DNA from: Actinomycetota bacterium
Lineage (GTDB): Bacteria; Actinomycetota; Humimicrobiia; Humimicrobiales; Humimicrobiaceae
Length of the DNA: 7,090 bases
Assembly: GCA_018897225.1 (NCBI GenBank)
Contig: JAHILC010000306.1
Location: forward strand, 1-7,090
Direction: 5' to 3'
The position numbers and the translations under genes were made by a program. Positions within the stretch are counted from its first letter, which is position 1, and every line of letters begins with the position of its first letter. The notes beneath the pieces are model-generated. The model ran no database searches and had not been told where the DNA came from. It saw only the letters and a list, made by a program, of their open reading frames with translations. Positions 1-5,471 of this stretch are shown in pieces.

Positions 1-741
1 GTTTTTATTTCGCCCCATTATATCAGAATGGGAGAGAACTGTGGGCATGATTTTAAGTTTATTATTTAAACCTGTGGAATTATTTAAACCTGCAAAAGCT
101 TTTACCACATCTGTTCTTTTGATTATGGAATCTTCAACTCCAATTATTTCAACACTTTTTATTTGCTCAATCTGGGTTGTTTTCTTATCCAAACGAAATG
201 TTATGTTTTCATTTCTAAGGACTTTAATGCCTATAGAGTTTAAGTTTGCAACAAGTTCGGTAACATCGTTAGGCCTCTTATATTCCTTCTTCCTCTTTAT
301 CATATTTTTTAAAAACTCATTTGGAGTTTTATTGAAATAATCATGTACGCCAAAAACTGCAAGTTTGCCATAGCTGGCATTTAAGCCTTCAAGCATTTTA
401 AATAAAAAAGGAAAATTCTCATTTTTTTCAACAAGGTCTCCCGTGATTAAAATAAAGTCAGGAGCGGGAGTAATGGATTTAAGGCTTTGGATAAATTTAA
501 ACAGCTTTTCCCCTTTTGCATCTTTTCTTAAATGGAAATCGGATAGGTGCAGTACTGAAAATTCTGGATGACTTTTTGTATTGTCGGCCTGGCTTTTTTC
601 GGCCTTGCTTTTTAAGAATATTTTAATCTCTGATAGCTTGAAATTGCTAACTTCAAAAATAAAAGCATACCAGTAGATTAACGCTGTTAATGCTGCTGCA
701 GCTGCTAACACTGAAATTATAATTATTGTTGTTAAACCCAA
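1..741 (-). CDS. Membrane-anchored calcineurin-like metallophosphoesterase (YkuE-like), C-terminus outside window
   Basis: 247 codons are visible, running off the left edge. The start is TTG at 741: it directly follows an in-frame stop and has an AAGGTGG Shine-Dalgarno (750-756) eight bases upstream. Residues 2-29 form a signal anchor rich in Ile and Ala, so the catalytic domain is probably outside the cytoplasm. Metallophosphoesterase motifs follow in order: D68-x-H70 in LSDFH, G101-D102 in TGDL, G131-V-H-D in VFGVHDYF, the GIKVL block at 171-175, GVED at 201-204, and SH at 237-238. The final GHxH motif would lie outside the window. Such enzymes hydrolyse phosphoesters with two metal ions, and YkuE-type members are linked to the envelope; the substrate here is unknown. 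The Asn of the usual GNHD motif is Val, so metal binding may be altered. It probably once followed the glycosyltransferase gene in one operon. Family assignment is confident; activity is not. Confidence 0.85.
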   Translation of the reverse strand, partial: MGLTTIIIISVLAAAAALTALIYWYAFIFEVSNFKLSEIKIFLKSKAEKSQADNTKSHPEFSVLHLSDFHLRKDAKGEKLFKFIQSLKSITPAPDFILITGDLVEKNENFPFLFKMLEGLNASYGKLAVFGVHDYFNKTPNEFLKNMIKRKKEYKRPNDVTELVANLNSIGIKVLRNENITFRLDKKTTQIEQIKSVEIIGVEDSIIKRTDVVKAFAGLNNSTGLNNKLKIMPTVLSHSDIMGRNKN

Positions 742-749
742 TTAATTGT

Positions 750-756
750 CCACCTT
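750..756 (-). promoter_or_regulatory. Ribosome binding site that fixes the TTG start of the phosphoesterase
   Basis: The minus strand reads AAGGTGG, eight bases before the TTG at 739-741. The codon immediately before the TTG is an in-frame TAA, so no earlier start is possible in this frame. Confidence 0.7.
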
Positions 757-806
757 AAAATCTATTTAAAAACTTTTGCCCAAAAAATGCTATCTTTATT
801 CTTCTT

Positions 807-920
807 TTACGCTGGTAGATTATATAATATCCAAAAATAAGTCAATGGAAGCAGATTCAGCACATACCTGTCGGTAGACCATGTAAAATCTACAATGGCG
901 CCAAGCGAAAGGAACAATAC
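807..920 (-). pseudogene. Remnant of the 3' end of a glycosyltransferase gene (duplicate of 2539-2652)
   Basis: Positions 811-920 match 2543-2652, the end of the intact membrane-protein gene, at 102 of 110 bases with no gaps. Read on the minus strand it encodes the same C-terminal tail with three residue changes (Phe to Leu, Ile to Thr, His to Asn) and four silent changes, and ends in its own TAA. The frame stays open only to 938, where TGA at 939-941 closes it. There is no start codon of its own and no match upstream of 920. It is therefore a tail without a gene: either a displaced 3' end or the remains of a lost paralogue. It lies 65 bases upstream of the phosphoesterase start. Confidence 0.88.
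811..920. repeat. Left copy of a 110-bp direct repeat flanking the toxin-antitoxin island
   Basis: It is identical to 2543-2652 at 102 of 110 positions and in the same orientation. The two copies bracket both toxin-antitoxin modules, with about 1.6 kb between them. Just outside the repeat, both copies carry TTTGCCCA about 30 bases further left (774-781 and 2509-2516), so the original homology may have extended past the stop codon. Confidence 0.88.
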
Positions 921-981
921 TATGTATAAATAATAATTTCAATTATAAAAAATTACAAAATATTATCATAAAAATATTCAC

Positions 982-1009
982 TTGACTTCATATTCAAAAT
1001 TGATATATT
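982..1009 (+). promoter_or_regulatory. Sigma-70-like promoter of the HigBA-type pair, predicted to start at the toxin ATG
   Basis: TTGACT (982-987) and TATATT (1004-1009) each match the consensus at five of six positions, with a 16-base spacer. A start point seven bases after the -10 falls on 1016, the A of the toxin start codon. No Shine-Dalgarno sequence lies before that ATG, which agrees with a leaderless message. Confidence 0.55.
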
Positions 1010-1015
1010 AAGCCT

Positions 1016-1375
1016 ATGTGGGAAATAAAAAGGACTGAAGAATTGGCTAAATGGACTAAAGCGCTTGATGATGATGCCCGTGAAGCAATATTGAAAAATA
1101 TAATAATTTTAAAAGAAACTGGACCGAATCTTGGTAGACCTTATGTTGATACTTTGAAGCAAAGTCGACATAAAAATATGAAAGAATTAAGAATTCAAAA
1201 TAAAAAGAGATTATTCAGGATTTTATTTATATTTGATCCGGACAGAAAAGCTGTTCTACTGATTGGAGGAGATAAATATGGAGATAAAAGATTTTATGAA
1301 AAAATTATTCCGATAGCTGATAATTTATTTGATAAATACTTAGCATCAAGGAGGAAAAATGAAAACAACAAATAA
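1016..1375 (+). CDS. HigB-like toxin, Gp49-like family of the RelE/ParE superfamily
   Basis: This 119-residue basic protein has the hallmarks of Gp49-like (phage-derived) HigB toxins: an N-terminal MWEI strand, LGRPYVDTLKQSRH at about 39-52, the KELRI strand at 56-60, FRILFIFDP at 67-75, LLIGGDKYGDKRFY at 81-94, and a C-terminal IPIADNLFDKYL helix at 98-109. Relatives are ribosome-dependent mRNA endonucleases that halt translation when the antitoxin is lost. Length is usual for the family, and the MWE start matches relatives, which supports 1016. It overlaps the antitoxin gene by 17 bases, in the toxin-first order typical of higBA. No ribosome binding site is seen before the start, and the promoter appears to make a leaderless mRNA, which may keep toxin synthesis low. 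Catalytic residues cannot be assigned from sequence alone. Confidence 0.9.
   Translation: MWEIKRTEELAKWTKALDDDAREAILKNIIILKETGPNLGRPYVDTLKQSRHKNMKELRIQNKKRLFRILFIFDPDRKAVLLIGGDKYGDKRFYEKIIPIADNLFDKYLASRRKNENNK
1348..1354 (+). promoter_or_regulatory. Strong ribosome binding site of the HigA-like antitoxin, inside the toxin gene
   Basis: AAGGAGG lies four bases before the ATG at 1359 and within the last codons of the toxin. It contrasts with the toxin, which has no visible site, and would favour antitoxin synthesis from the shared mRNA. Confidence 0.75.
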
Positions 1376-1691
1376 GAAAAAAAATGAAATTGACTTTGTT
1401 GATGAATTAGCGTCAACTCTGTCAAAAGATAGAATTAAAAATGCTCAAAGTGAAGCTGGAAAAGAAATACTTCAAATCAGATTAGCTGAGATAAGAGAAA
1501 AATTAAGTATCAGGCAGGAAGATATCAAATCCTTTTCTCAGTCAAGTGTATCCAAACTGGAATCAAGAAAAGATATGAAAATTTCTACATTAATCGAATA
1601 TCTTGACAATCTTGGATTAAGTATAGAAATAAAAGCATACCCAAAAAACAAAAATAAAAAAAGTGAAGAGATAGTTTTATTAAAAGAATAA
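1359..1691 (+). CDS. HigA-like antitoxin with XRE-family helix-turn-helix
   Basis: This 110-residue protein directly follows and overlaps the HigB-like toxin. Residues 1-40 are a charged helical stretch (FVDELASTLSKDRI) common in antitoxins of Gp49-like toxins. An XRE helix-turn-helix follows at about 43-85, with RLAEIREKL, RQEDI, SQSSVSKLESRKDMKISTL and IEYLDNLGLSIEI. The tail at 94-103 is very Lys- and Asn-rich. The expected role is to bind and neutralise the toxin and to repress the promoter at 982-1009. The turn between RQEDI and SQSSVSK is about three residues shorter than in a standard XRE domain (compare TQEELAERLGVSQ), which may be a subfamily trait or may alter DNA binding. The start is fixed by the strong site at 1348-1354. 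Confidence 0.87.
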   Translation: MKTTNKKKNEIDFVDELASTLSKDRIKNAQSEAGKEILQIRLAEIREKLSIRQEDIKSFSQSSVSKLESRKDMKISTLIEYLDNLGLSIEIKAYPKNKNKKSEEIVLLKE

Positions 1692-1856
1692 ACTATATTA
1701 CCTCTTAGCCCAAAACAAAGCATAGCTAATTTGCTTCTGGATCCTCCTGGGTAAATTATAAGAATTCGTTCTTGGATCCCCCATGTATAAATAAGGTATA
1801 TACCAGGGTATTTGCCTAAAACTGATAATGGGTTTGCTAAGTAGGAAAGATATTGA
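1692..1856. other. Non-coding gap between the two toxin-antitoxin modules
   Basis: No gene-like frame is present. It holds a small AAGAA-TTCG-TTCTT hairpin (1760-1773), an imperfect direct repeat around two GGATCC sites (about 1735-1757 and 1769-1793), a perfect 10-base palindrome GGTATATACC (1795-1804), and CAGGGTATTTGCC (1804-1816), which recurs as CAGGTATTTGCC after the second module. No run of T follows the hairpin, so I do not call a terminator. Confidence 0.5.
1804..1816. repeat. Left copy of a short direct repeat bracketing the Phd/ParE module
   Basis: CAGGGTATTTGCC here and CAGGTATTTGCC at 2503-2514 differ by one inserted G and lie just outside the second toxin-antitoxin module, about 700 bases apart. 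This could mark the ends of a mobile or recombined unit, or be chance in AT-rich DNA. Confidence 0.35.
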
Positions 1857-1885
1857 TTAACTTTTAGTTAAAGAAATGATATTAT
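1857..1885 (+). promoter_or_regulatory. Probable promoter and operator of the Phd/ParE module
   Basis: A perfect inverted repeat TTAACT-TTT-AGTTAA occupies 1857-1871. Its left arm can serve as a -35 element (four of six matches), with TATTAT at 1880-1885 as -10 (five of six) after a 17-base spacer. An operator overlapping the -35 fits autorepression, which is usual for Phd/YefM antitoxins. The surrounding DNA is extremely AT-rich, so other -10 choices exist. Confidence 0.4.
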
Positions 1886-1926
1886 ATTATATATTATAAA
1901 TAGTATTAAAAAGGATGTTAAATAAA

Positions 1927-2205
1927 ATGTCTATCAGTATTACAGAAGATTTTAAAACAATATCTGATTTGAAGAAAAAAACAAATGAAATTTTTAAACA
2001 GATTCATCAAACAGGACGTCCAGTAATTATCACAGTTAATGGTAAACCTAATGCTGTCCTACTTGATGTAGATACTTTTGAGAAAAAATTAAAAGCCTTA
2101 AATCTTGGTGTTTTATTATTAGAAGCAGAAAATGATATAAGGAAAGGTCATATCCGGCCGGCACGTGTCTTTTTGGAGGAGTTTAAAAATAGTGCCAAAA
2201 TATGA
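1927..2205 (+). CDS. Phd/YefM-family antitoxin
   Basis: I place the start at ATG 1927 (92 residues, MSISITEDF). An earlier in-frame ATG at 1915 overlaps the AAGGA site at 1911-1915 itself, whereas that site lies a usable 11 bases before 1927. The fold is that of Phd/YefM antitoxins: an N-terminal DNA-binding half with ISDLKKKTNEIFKQI (about 12-26) and the typical strand pair RPVIITVNGKPNAVLLDVDTF (about 31-51), then a C-terminal helical tail rich in Glu, Lys and Arg that would wrap the toxin. Expected roles are neutralising the downstream ParE/RelE toxin and, with it, repressing its own promoter through the inverted repeat at 1857-1871. It overlaps the toxin gene by 14 bases, in the antitoxin-first order usual for this family. 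Confidence 0.88.
   Translation: MSISITEDFKTISDLKKKTNEIFKQIHQTGRPVIITVNGKPNAVLLDVDTFEKKLKALNLGVLLLEAENDIRKGHIRPARVFLEEFKNSAKI
2175..2181 (+). promoter_or_regulatory. Ribosome binding site that sets the GTG start of the ParE/RelE-like toxin
   Basis: GGAGGAG lies ten bases before GTG 2192. The longer frame from GTG 2165 would begin upstream of this site and adds nine residues with no family counterpart, so 2192 is preferred. Confidence 0.65.
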
Positions 2206-2488
2206 TGTTCAAATTACGCGAACAGCCGAAAATGATTTAAAAAGTATCATTGAATATATTTTAAGAGATAATAAATCTGCTGCAAATAAATGGAAAGGGG
2301 AATTAAAGCGTCAAATAGAATCATTGGAAAATTTTCCCATGCGTTGTCAGATTATTCCTGAAGCACTGGAGTTGGGTAAAAATTACCGCCAACTTGTTTA
2401 TGGCAATTACAGGACTATTTTTGAAATTAATCAATCTACAGTAATAATACTACGAGTAATTCATAGTGCGCAGCTGCTTAATTTATAA
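2192..2488 (+). CDS. ParE/RelE-superfamily toxin
   Basis: Starting at GTG 2192 the protein has 98 residues (MPKYDVQITRTAENDL), the usual size for ParE/RelE toxins. Visible family features are the first strand YDVQITRTAENDL, the helical pair SIIEYILRDNKSAANKW...LKRQIESLENFP, and the core strands YRQLVYGNYRTIFEI and VIILRVIHSAQLL near the C-terminus, with the conserved YR and RVIH positions. ParE members poison DNA gyrase and RelE members cut ribosome-bound mRNA; sequence alone does not decide which applies. It is translationally coupled to the Phd/YefM antitoxin by a 14-base overlap. Its 3' end faces the oppositely transcribed glycosyltransferase across 50 bases with no obvious terminator. Confidence 0.87.
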   Translation: MPKYDVQITRTAENDLKSIIEYILRDNKSAANKWKGELKRQIESLENFPMRCQIIPEALELGKNYRQLVYGNYRTIFEINQSTVIILRVIHSAQLLNL

Positions 2489-2502
2489 TATTAAGCATTA
2501 AA

Positions 2503-2514
2503 CAGGTATTTGCC
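2503..2514. repeat. Right copy of the short direct repeat bracketing the Phd/ParE module
   Basis: CAGGTATTTGCC matches 1804-1816 apart from one G. It lies in the 50-base gap between the converging ParE-like toxin and the glycosyltransferase. Its TTTGCCCA end is also found at 774-781, at a similar distance from the repeated gene tail. Confidence 0.35.
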
Positions 2515-2538
2515 CATTACATTTAGTTCTCATAAATT

Positions 2539-4125
2539 TCAAGCTGGTAGATTATATAATATCCAAAAATAAGTCAATGGAAGCAGGTGCAGCACATACC
2601 TGTCGGTGGACCATATAAAATCTACAATAGCGCCGAGTGAAAAGAACAATACCATAAATCCAGCAGCAATAAATACAAAGAAAATCCAGTTAAAATTTTT
2701 AAATAATTTTTTGATATTTAAAACAAAAAAAATAAATAAGACTCCCCATAAGACACCATAAGAAGAGCCCAGATAAGCTCTGGTTGAATCAAAAGCAGAA
2801 AAAATAAGCTCTGAAAATAATGCTTTTAAAGCCTGGCTGAAACTGAAGATTTCCTGGCCAAAAATATTATTTTGCTGTCCACCGGTTAGAACGGGCAGCC
2901 ATTCCCTGCTTAAGAACTGTATATTGAGTTTGTACTTTAAAACTACCCAGACAATCATCAACAAGAGGGAAAATAATATAGGTGTTGCTATTGATAGGAT
3001 TGGTCTGGAATAATAATCTATTTTAAACTTACTGACAGATGAAGTAGTTGTTTTACCAGTTTTAGTTTTAAAAGACTTATAAGCCTTCTTATCCTTGATA
3101 ATAAAGGCTACATTCAAAACCAAATTAATTATTAAAAATATTCCCAGAAAAAACAATCCTTCGCTTCTGATTTGAGCCAGGATTCCAAAAAAGATTGTTG
3201 ATAGCAGAAGGTAGCTTTTAGTTTCAGGATCGATGGCTGCAACTGAGCCTTTTGGCGGCACTGACAAATAAAAAAAGTAGACTGCAAGCATTAAGATAAT
3301 TGCAAAGATTAGATTTGTGTACTCTATGTAGCCATGGTCCATAACCACAGGCAACGCTGAAAAAATAAAGACATAAATAATTGCTATTACTCTTCTGTAT
3401 TTTTGTCTGAAAAGATAATAAAAAATAAACAAACCTGATAAATAAAAAAGCGGAAATATAACCTTTATGAGATTTTCATTTATTTTTCCCATCCATGTAT
3501 ATATCCAGGTTTGCATAAGGGGCAGGTATAACGGATATGAAAGGTGCGCAAACTGGTAATCATGGCTTTTAAAAAAAGGTATAATGCTTGCGTCAATAAA
3601 GAAGGCTCTGCTTTTTAGGCTCCAGCAAGCTATTGCATCCCAGAATCTTATGGGAAAAAGCAAAGCAAAAAACAATACTACTAAAAAGTTTATAAAAATA
3701 AGAAAGAAGAAAATATAAAATATTGTCCTGTCCGCTTTCTTGCCAAGTTTCCATTTTTTGCCGAAATCTATTAAAAAACCTGGTTCTTTAGTATCATAAC
3801 CCTTACCTAATTTACTTTTTGAAATTAGCAGCTCTTTTCTTATAAAAAGGTAAATTGAGACAATAAAAAAGACAGTGCTGAATATGCCTATATTAGCCAG
3901 GCTGTATTTAAAACCTGTCATTGACAGGATAGCAAGATATATCGAAGCAACCAGCATCCCTATATAGAAGCTGATAAAAAAAACAAACACCCTGCCTGAA
4001 ATACTCCTGAATTTCAATGCTGAACTGTTATTTTTTAAGAGCAGAAAATATACAGGTGCATAGCCTATAAAAAAAAGTGAAATTATGGCTGAAAGTAACC
4101 TTATTAAATCCATTGTTATATACAT
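2539..4125 (-). CDS. Polytopic GT-C-like glycosyltransferase (PMT/ArnT-related membrane protein)
   Basis: The protein has 528 residues and about 12 hydrophobic segments. After four membrane spans comes a large outward loop with F161-W-D-A164, W168 and KSRAFF (171-176), then DYQFAHLSYPLYLPLMQTW (189-207). This pattern, an acidic residue in WDA, a KxRAFF helix and a DYPLLLPL-type element, recalls GT-C transferases that use lipid-linked sugars. RSEGLF at 320-325 and STDRYVLHLLP at 506-516 are further conserved-looking blocks. The likely job is adding a sugar from a polyprenyl-phosphate donor to an envelope glycan, lipid or protein; donor and acceptor are unknown. The start is uncertain: ATG 4125 and ATG 4113 both lack a good Shine-Dalgarno. 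The last 36 codons and stop have a near-identical copy at 807-920. A TM protein of another class is possible but less likely. Confidence 0.75.
   Translation of the reverse strand: MYITMDLIRLLSAIISLFFIGYAPVYFLLLKNNSSALKFRSISGRVFVFFISFYIGMLVASIYLAILSMTGFKYSLANIGIFSTVFFIVSIYLFIRKELLISKSKLGKGYDTKEPGFLIDFGKKWKLGKKADRTIFYIFFFLIFINFLVVLFFALLFPIRFWDAIACWSLKSRAFFIDASIIPFFKSHDYQFAHLSYPLYLPLMQTWIYTWMGKINENLIKVIFPLFYLSGLFIFYYLFRQKYRRVIAIIYVFIFSALPVVMDHGYIEYTNLIFAIILMLAVYFFYLSVPPKGSVAAIDPETKSYLLLSTIFFGILAQIRSEGLFFLGIFLIINLVLNVAFIIKDKKAYKSFKTKTGKTTTSSVSKFKIDYYSRPILSIATPILFSLLLMIVWVVLKYKLNIQFLSREWLPVLTGGQQNNIFGQEIFSFSQALKALFSELIFSAFDSTRAYLGSSYGVLWGVLFIFFVLNIKKLFKNFNWIFFVFIAAGFMVLFFSLGAIVDFIWSTDRYVLHLLPLTYFWILYNLPA
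2543..2652. repeat. Right copy of the 110-bp direct repeat, forming the 3' end of the glycosyltransferase gene
   Basis: It partners 811-920, with eight substitutions and no gaps. This copy is part of the intact gene. The similarity stops at about 2652, inside the coding region, while the gene continues for nearly 1.5 kb, so only the tail is duplicated. Confidence 0.88.
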
Positions 4126-4140
4126 ATTCTATATGAAATT

Positions 4141-4170
4141 TTTCCAGAGTAATTTAAAAAATTGTATAAT
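4141..4170 (+). promoter_or_regulatory. Possible promoter of the 410-residue membrane protein gene
   Basis: A perfect TATAAT (4165-4170) is preceded by an 18-base spacer and TTTCCA (4141-4146, four of six matches to the -35 consensus). Transcription would start near 4177, giving a leader of about 60 bases. The -35 element is weak. Confidence 0.3.
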
Positions 4171-4188
4171 CTTTAATACAGTAAAATA

Positions 4189-4207
4189 TTCTGCTTTAAG
4201 CGCAGAA
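4189..4207. other. Small hairpin in the divergent intergenic region
   Basis: TTCTGC (4189-4194) and GCAGAA (4202-4207) are perfect inverted repeats with a 7-base loop, between the two divergent membrane-protein genes. It could be a regulator site or an mRNA leader hairpin; there is no T-run to suggest a terminator. Confidence 0.25.
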
Positions 4208-4238
4208 GTCATAAATTAAATTATATTAGATTTTTAAA

Positions 4239-5471
4239 TTGTTTTACAAAAAATATAACCTCTGTAAAAAAATAAGCAAGAAGCAGGGTCTTGTTTTTAC
4301 ACTGATATGTATGACATTCCTGCTTTTTTTTATTCTCACATGCCTCCCTGCAGTAACCAGAACCATTATGCATTACCCGCAGGATGAAATTGAAAAAACA
4401 AAAAACAAAATTTTAAATATATCTTTGGAGCAAGCGCGCTTTATTCCTGAAATTGGTGATTTTATTATTATAGATATAAGAGCAGAAAATATTGGCAATG
4501 TTAAATATCCGTCAAGCAGTATTGCGGTCAAATGGGAGCATATTACAGATAAAGCAAGCGATGATACTGGCATGGCAGAAATAAAAAAACAGCAGACTTG
4601 CCGGATTGTTATTGACGGGATTAGGCATTCCTATTATATTCCAATCGGTGAAAACCCTGTATGGACGCAAATCAGCGGGCCTGGCGGTACTATCGACAGT
4701 GACAGCCTGGATAATAATATCGTTAGCGATAATTTCGTATCATCAATTTCAATAGAGCCCCCTGAAATTGAAGGCATTGAAATAAAAATTTCTGAAGTGA
4801 AACTGATAAGAAGACTATTCCTGCCTCTGGATTCATACATTAATTACTGGGCTAAAAAATTAATGAACATAGAACAAATAAACAGATTCCTGACTCCTGC
4901 CTATATATTCCTGACATTTTCCCTGATATTATTCTTTATTTATATACTTCTTTACCGGGGAGCAGCAAAAGAACGACAAAAAATTACACCTGCAAAAATT
5001 CTTATTTTTATTTCTACTGCAATCCTTTTAGCATTTTCCTTTTATTTTATTGCATTAAATTCTTTTACGATAAAGAGTTATGTGGATTCATACAGGCAAT
5101 ACATCATTAAAGCAGAATTTGATAAGACTTATGAGGGTTTCTACAATTTCAGAAGATTTATCTCATGGATCGGACAGAAGGTTCCAGAGGGAGAAAATAT
5201 AATAGTCCTTTTAAGGGGCGAGCCTGTTTATATAATGTCTGAGCTAGCTTACAACTTGTACCCCAAAGATATAAAATATGTAGATGTCAGCAAAAAGAAT
5301 GATCAGCAAATCTTAAGCGAGATTAGAAAAATAAATCAGGCTGGTAAAAACAATAAATTCAATTATAAGTATATAGTTATTCTTTCACACGAAGACATCC
5401 TCCAAACTGAAGATTTGGAATTAATTGATAAGTACAAAGAAAATGGCGGATTTTTGTATAAGTTGAGATAA
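4239..5471 (+). CDS. Unrecognised three-span membrane protein with an extracellular beta-rich domain
   Basis: I do not recognise the family. The 410-residue protein starts at TTG 4239: a stop lies at 4227-4229, the first in-frame ATG (4311) falls inside the first membrane span, and no Shine-Dalgarno is visible. A Lys-rich N-terminus (4-15) precedes span 1 (about 17-40). Residues 55-195 form a predicted outward beta-rich domain; YYIPIGENPVWTQI (132-145) and IEIKISEVKLI (180-190) recall galactose-binding-like sugar-binding folds, but this is only a resemblance. Spans 2 (221-240) and 3 (253-275) follow, then a soluble domain (295-410) with FRRFISWIGQKVPEGENIIVLL and YNLYPKDIKYV, a pattern I associate with soluble tails of GT-C membrane enzymes. 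The divergent glycosyltransferase next door suggests an envelope glycan role. No catalytic motif is seen. Confidence 0.7.
   Translation: MFYKKYNLCKKISKKQGLVFTLICMTFLLFFILTCLPAVTRTIMHYPQDEIEKTKNKILNISLEQARFIPEIGDFIIIDIRAENIGNVKYPSSSIAVKWEHITDKASDDTGMAEIKKQQTCRIVIDGIRHSYYIPIGENPVWTQISGPGGTIDSDSLDNNIVSDNFVSSISIEPPEIEGIEIKISEVKLIRRLFLPLDSYINYWAKKLMNIEQINRFLTPAYIFLTFSLILFFIYILLYRGAAKERQKITPAKILIFISTAILLAFSFYFIALNSFTIKSYVDSYRQYIIKAEFDKTYEGFYNFRRFISWIGQKVPEGENIIVLLRGEPVYIMSELAYNLYPKDIKYVDVSKKNDQQILSEIRKINQAGKNNKFNYKYIVILSHEDILQTEDLELIDKYKENGGFLYKLR

Noticed and set aside
41..340. Plus-strand frame of 99 codons at the left edge
   Set aside because: It lies antisense to the phosphoesterase, which has clear family motifs on the minus strand; it has no family features and no ribosome binding site.
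1538..1723. Minus-strand frame of 61 codons over the HigA-like antitoxin
   Set aside because: It overlaps a well-supported antitoxin gene and has low-complexity content with no ribosome binding site.
1692..1914. Integron-like cassette array, suggested by two same-strand toxin-antitoxin modules with GCCTAAAAC-like and inverted CTTAGC/GCTAAG sequences between them
   Set aside because: No integrase, no proper core-site pairs, and no equivalent structure after the second module.
1915..1926. ATG 1915 as start of the Phd/YefM antitoxin
   Set aside because: The only Shine-Dalgarno-like sequence overlaps this ATG; the ATG at 1927 has proper spacing and matches the family's N-terminus better.
4373..4840. 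Minus-strand frames inside the 410-residue protein gene
   Set aside because: They are short, lack family features, and are fully covered by the long plus-strand gene.
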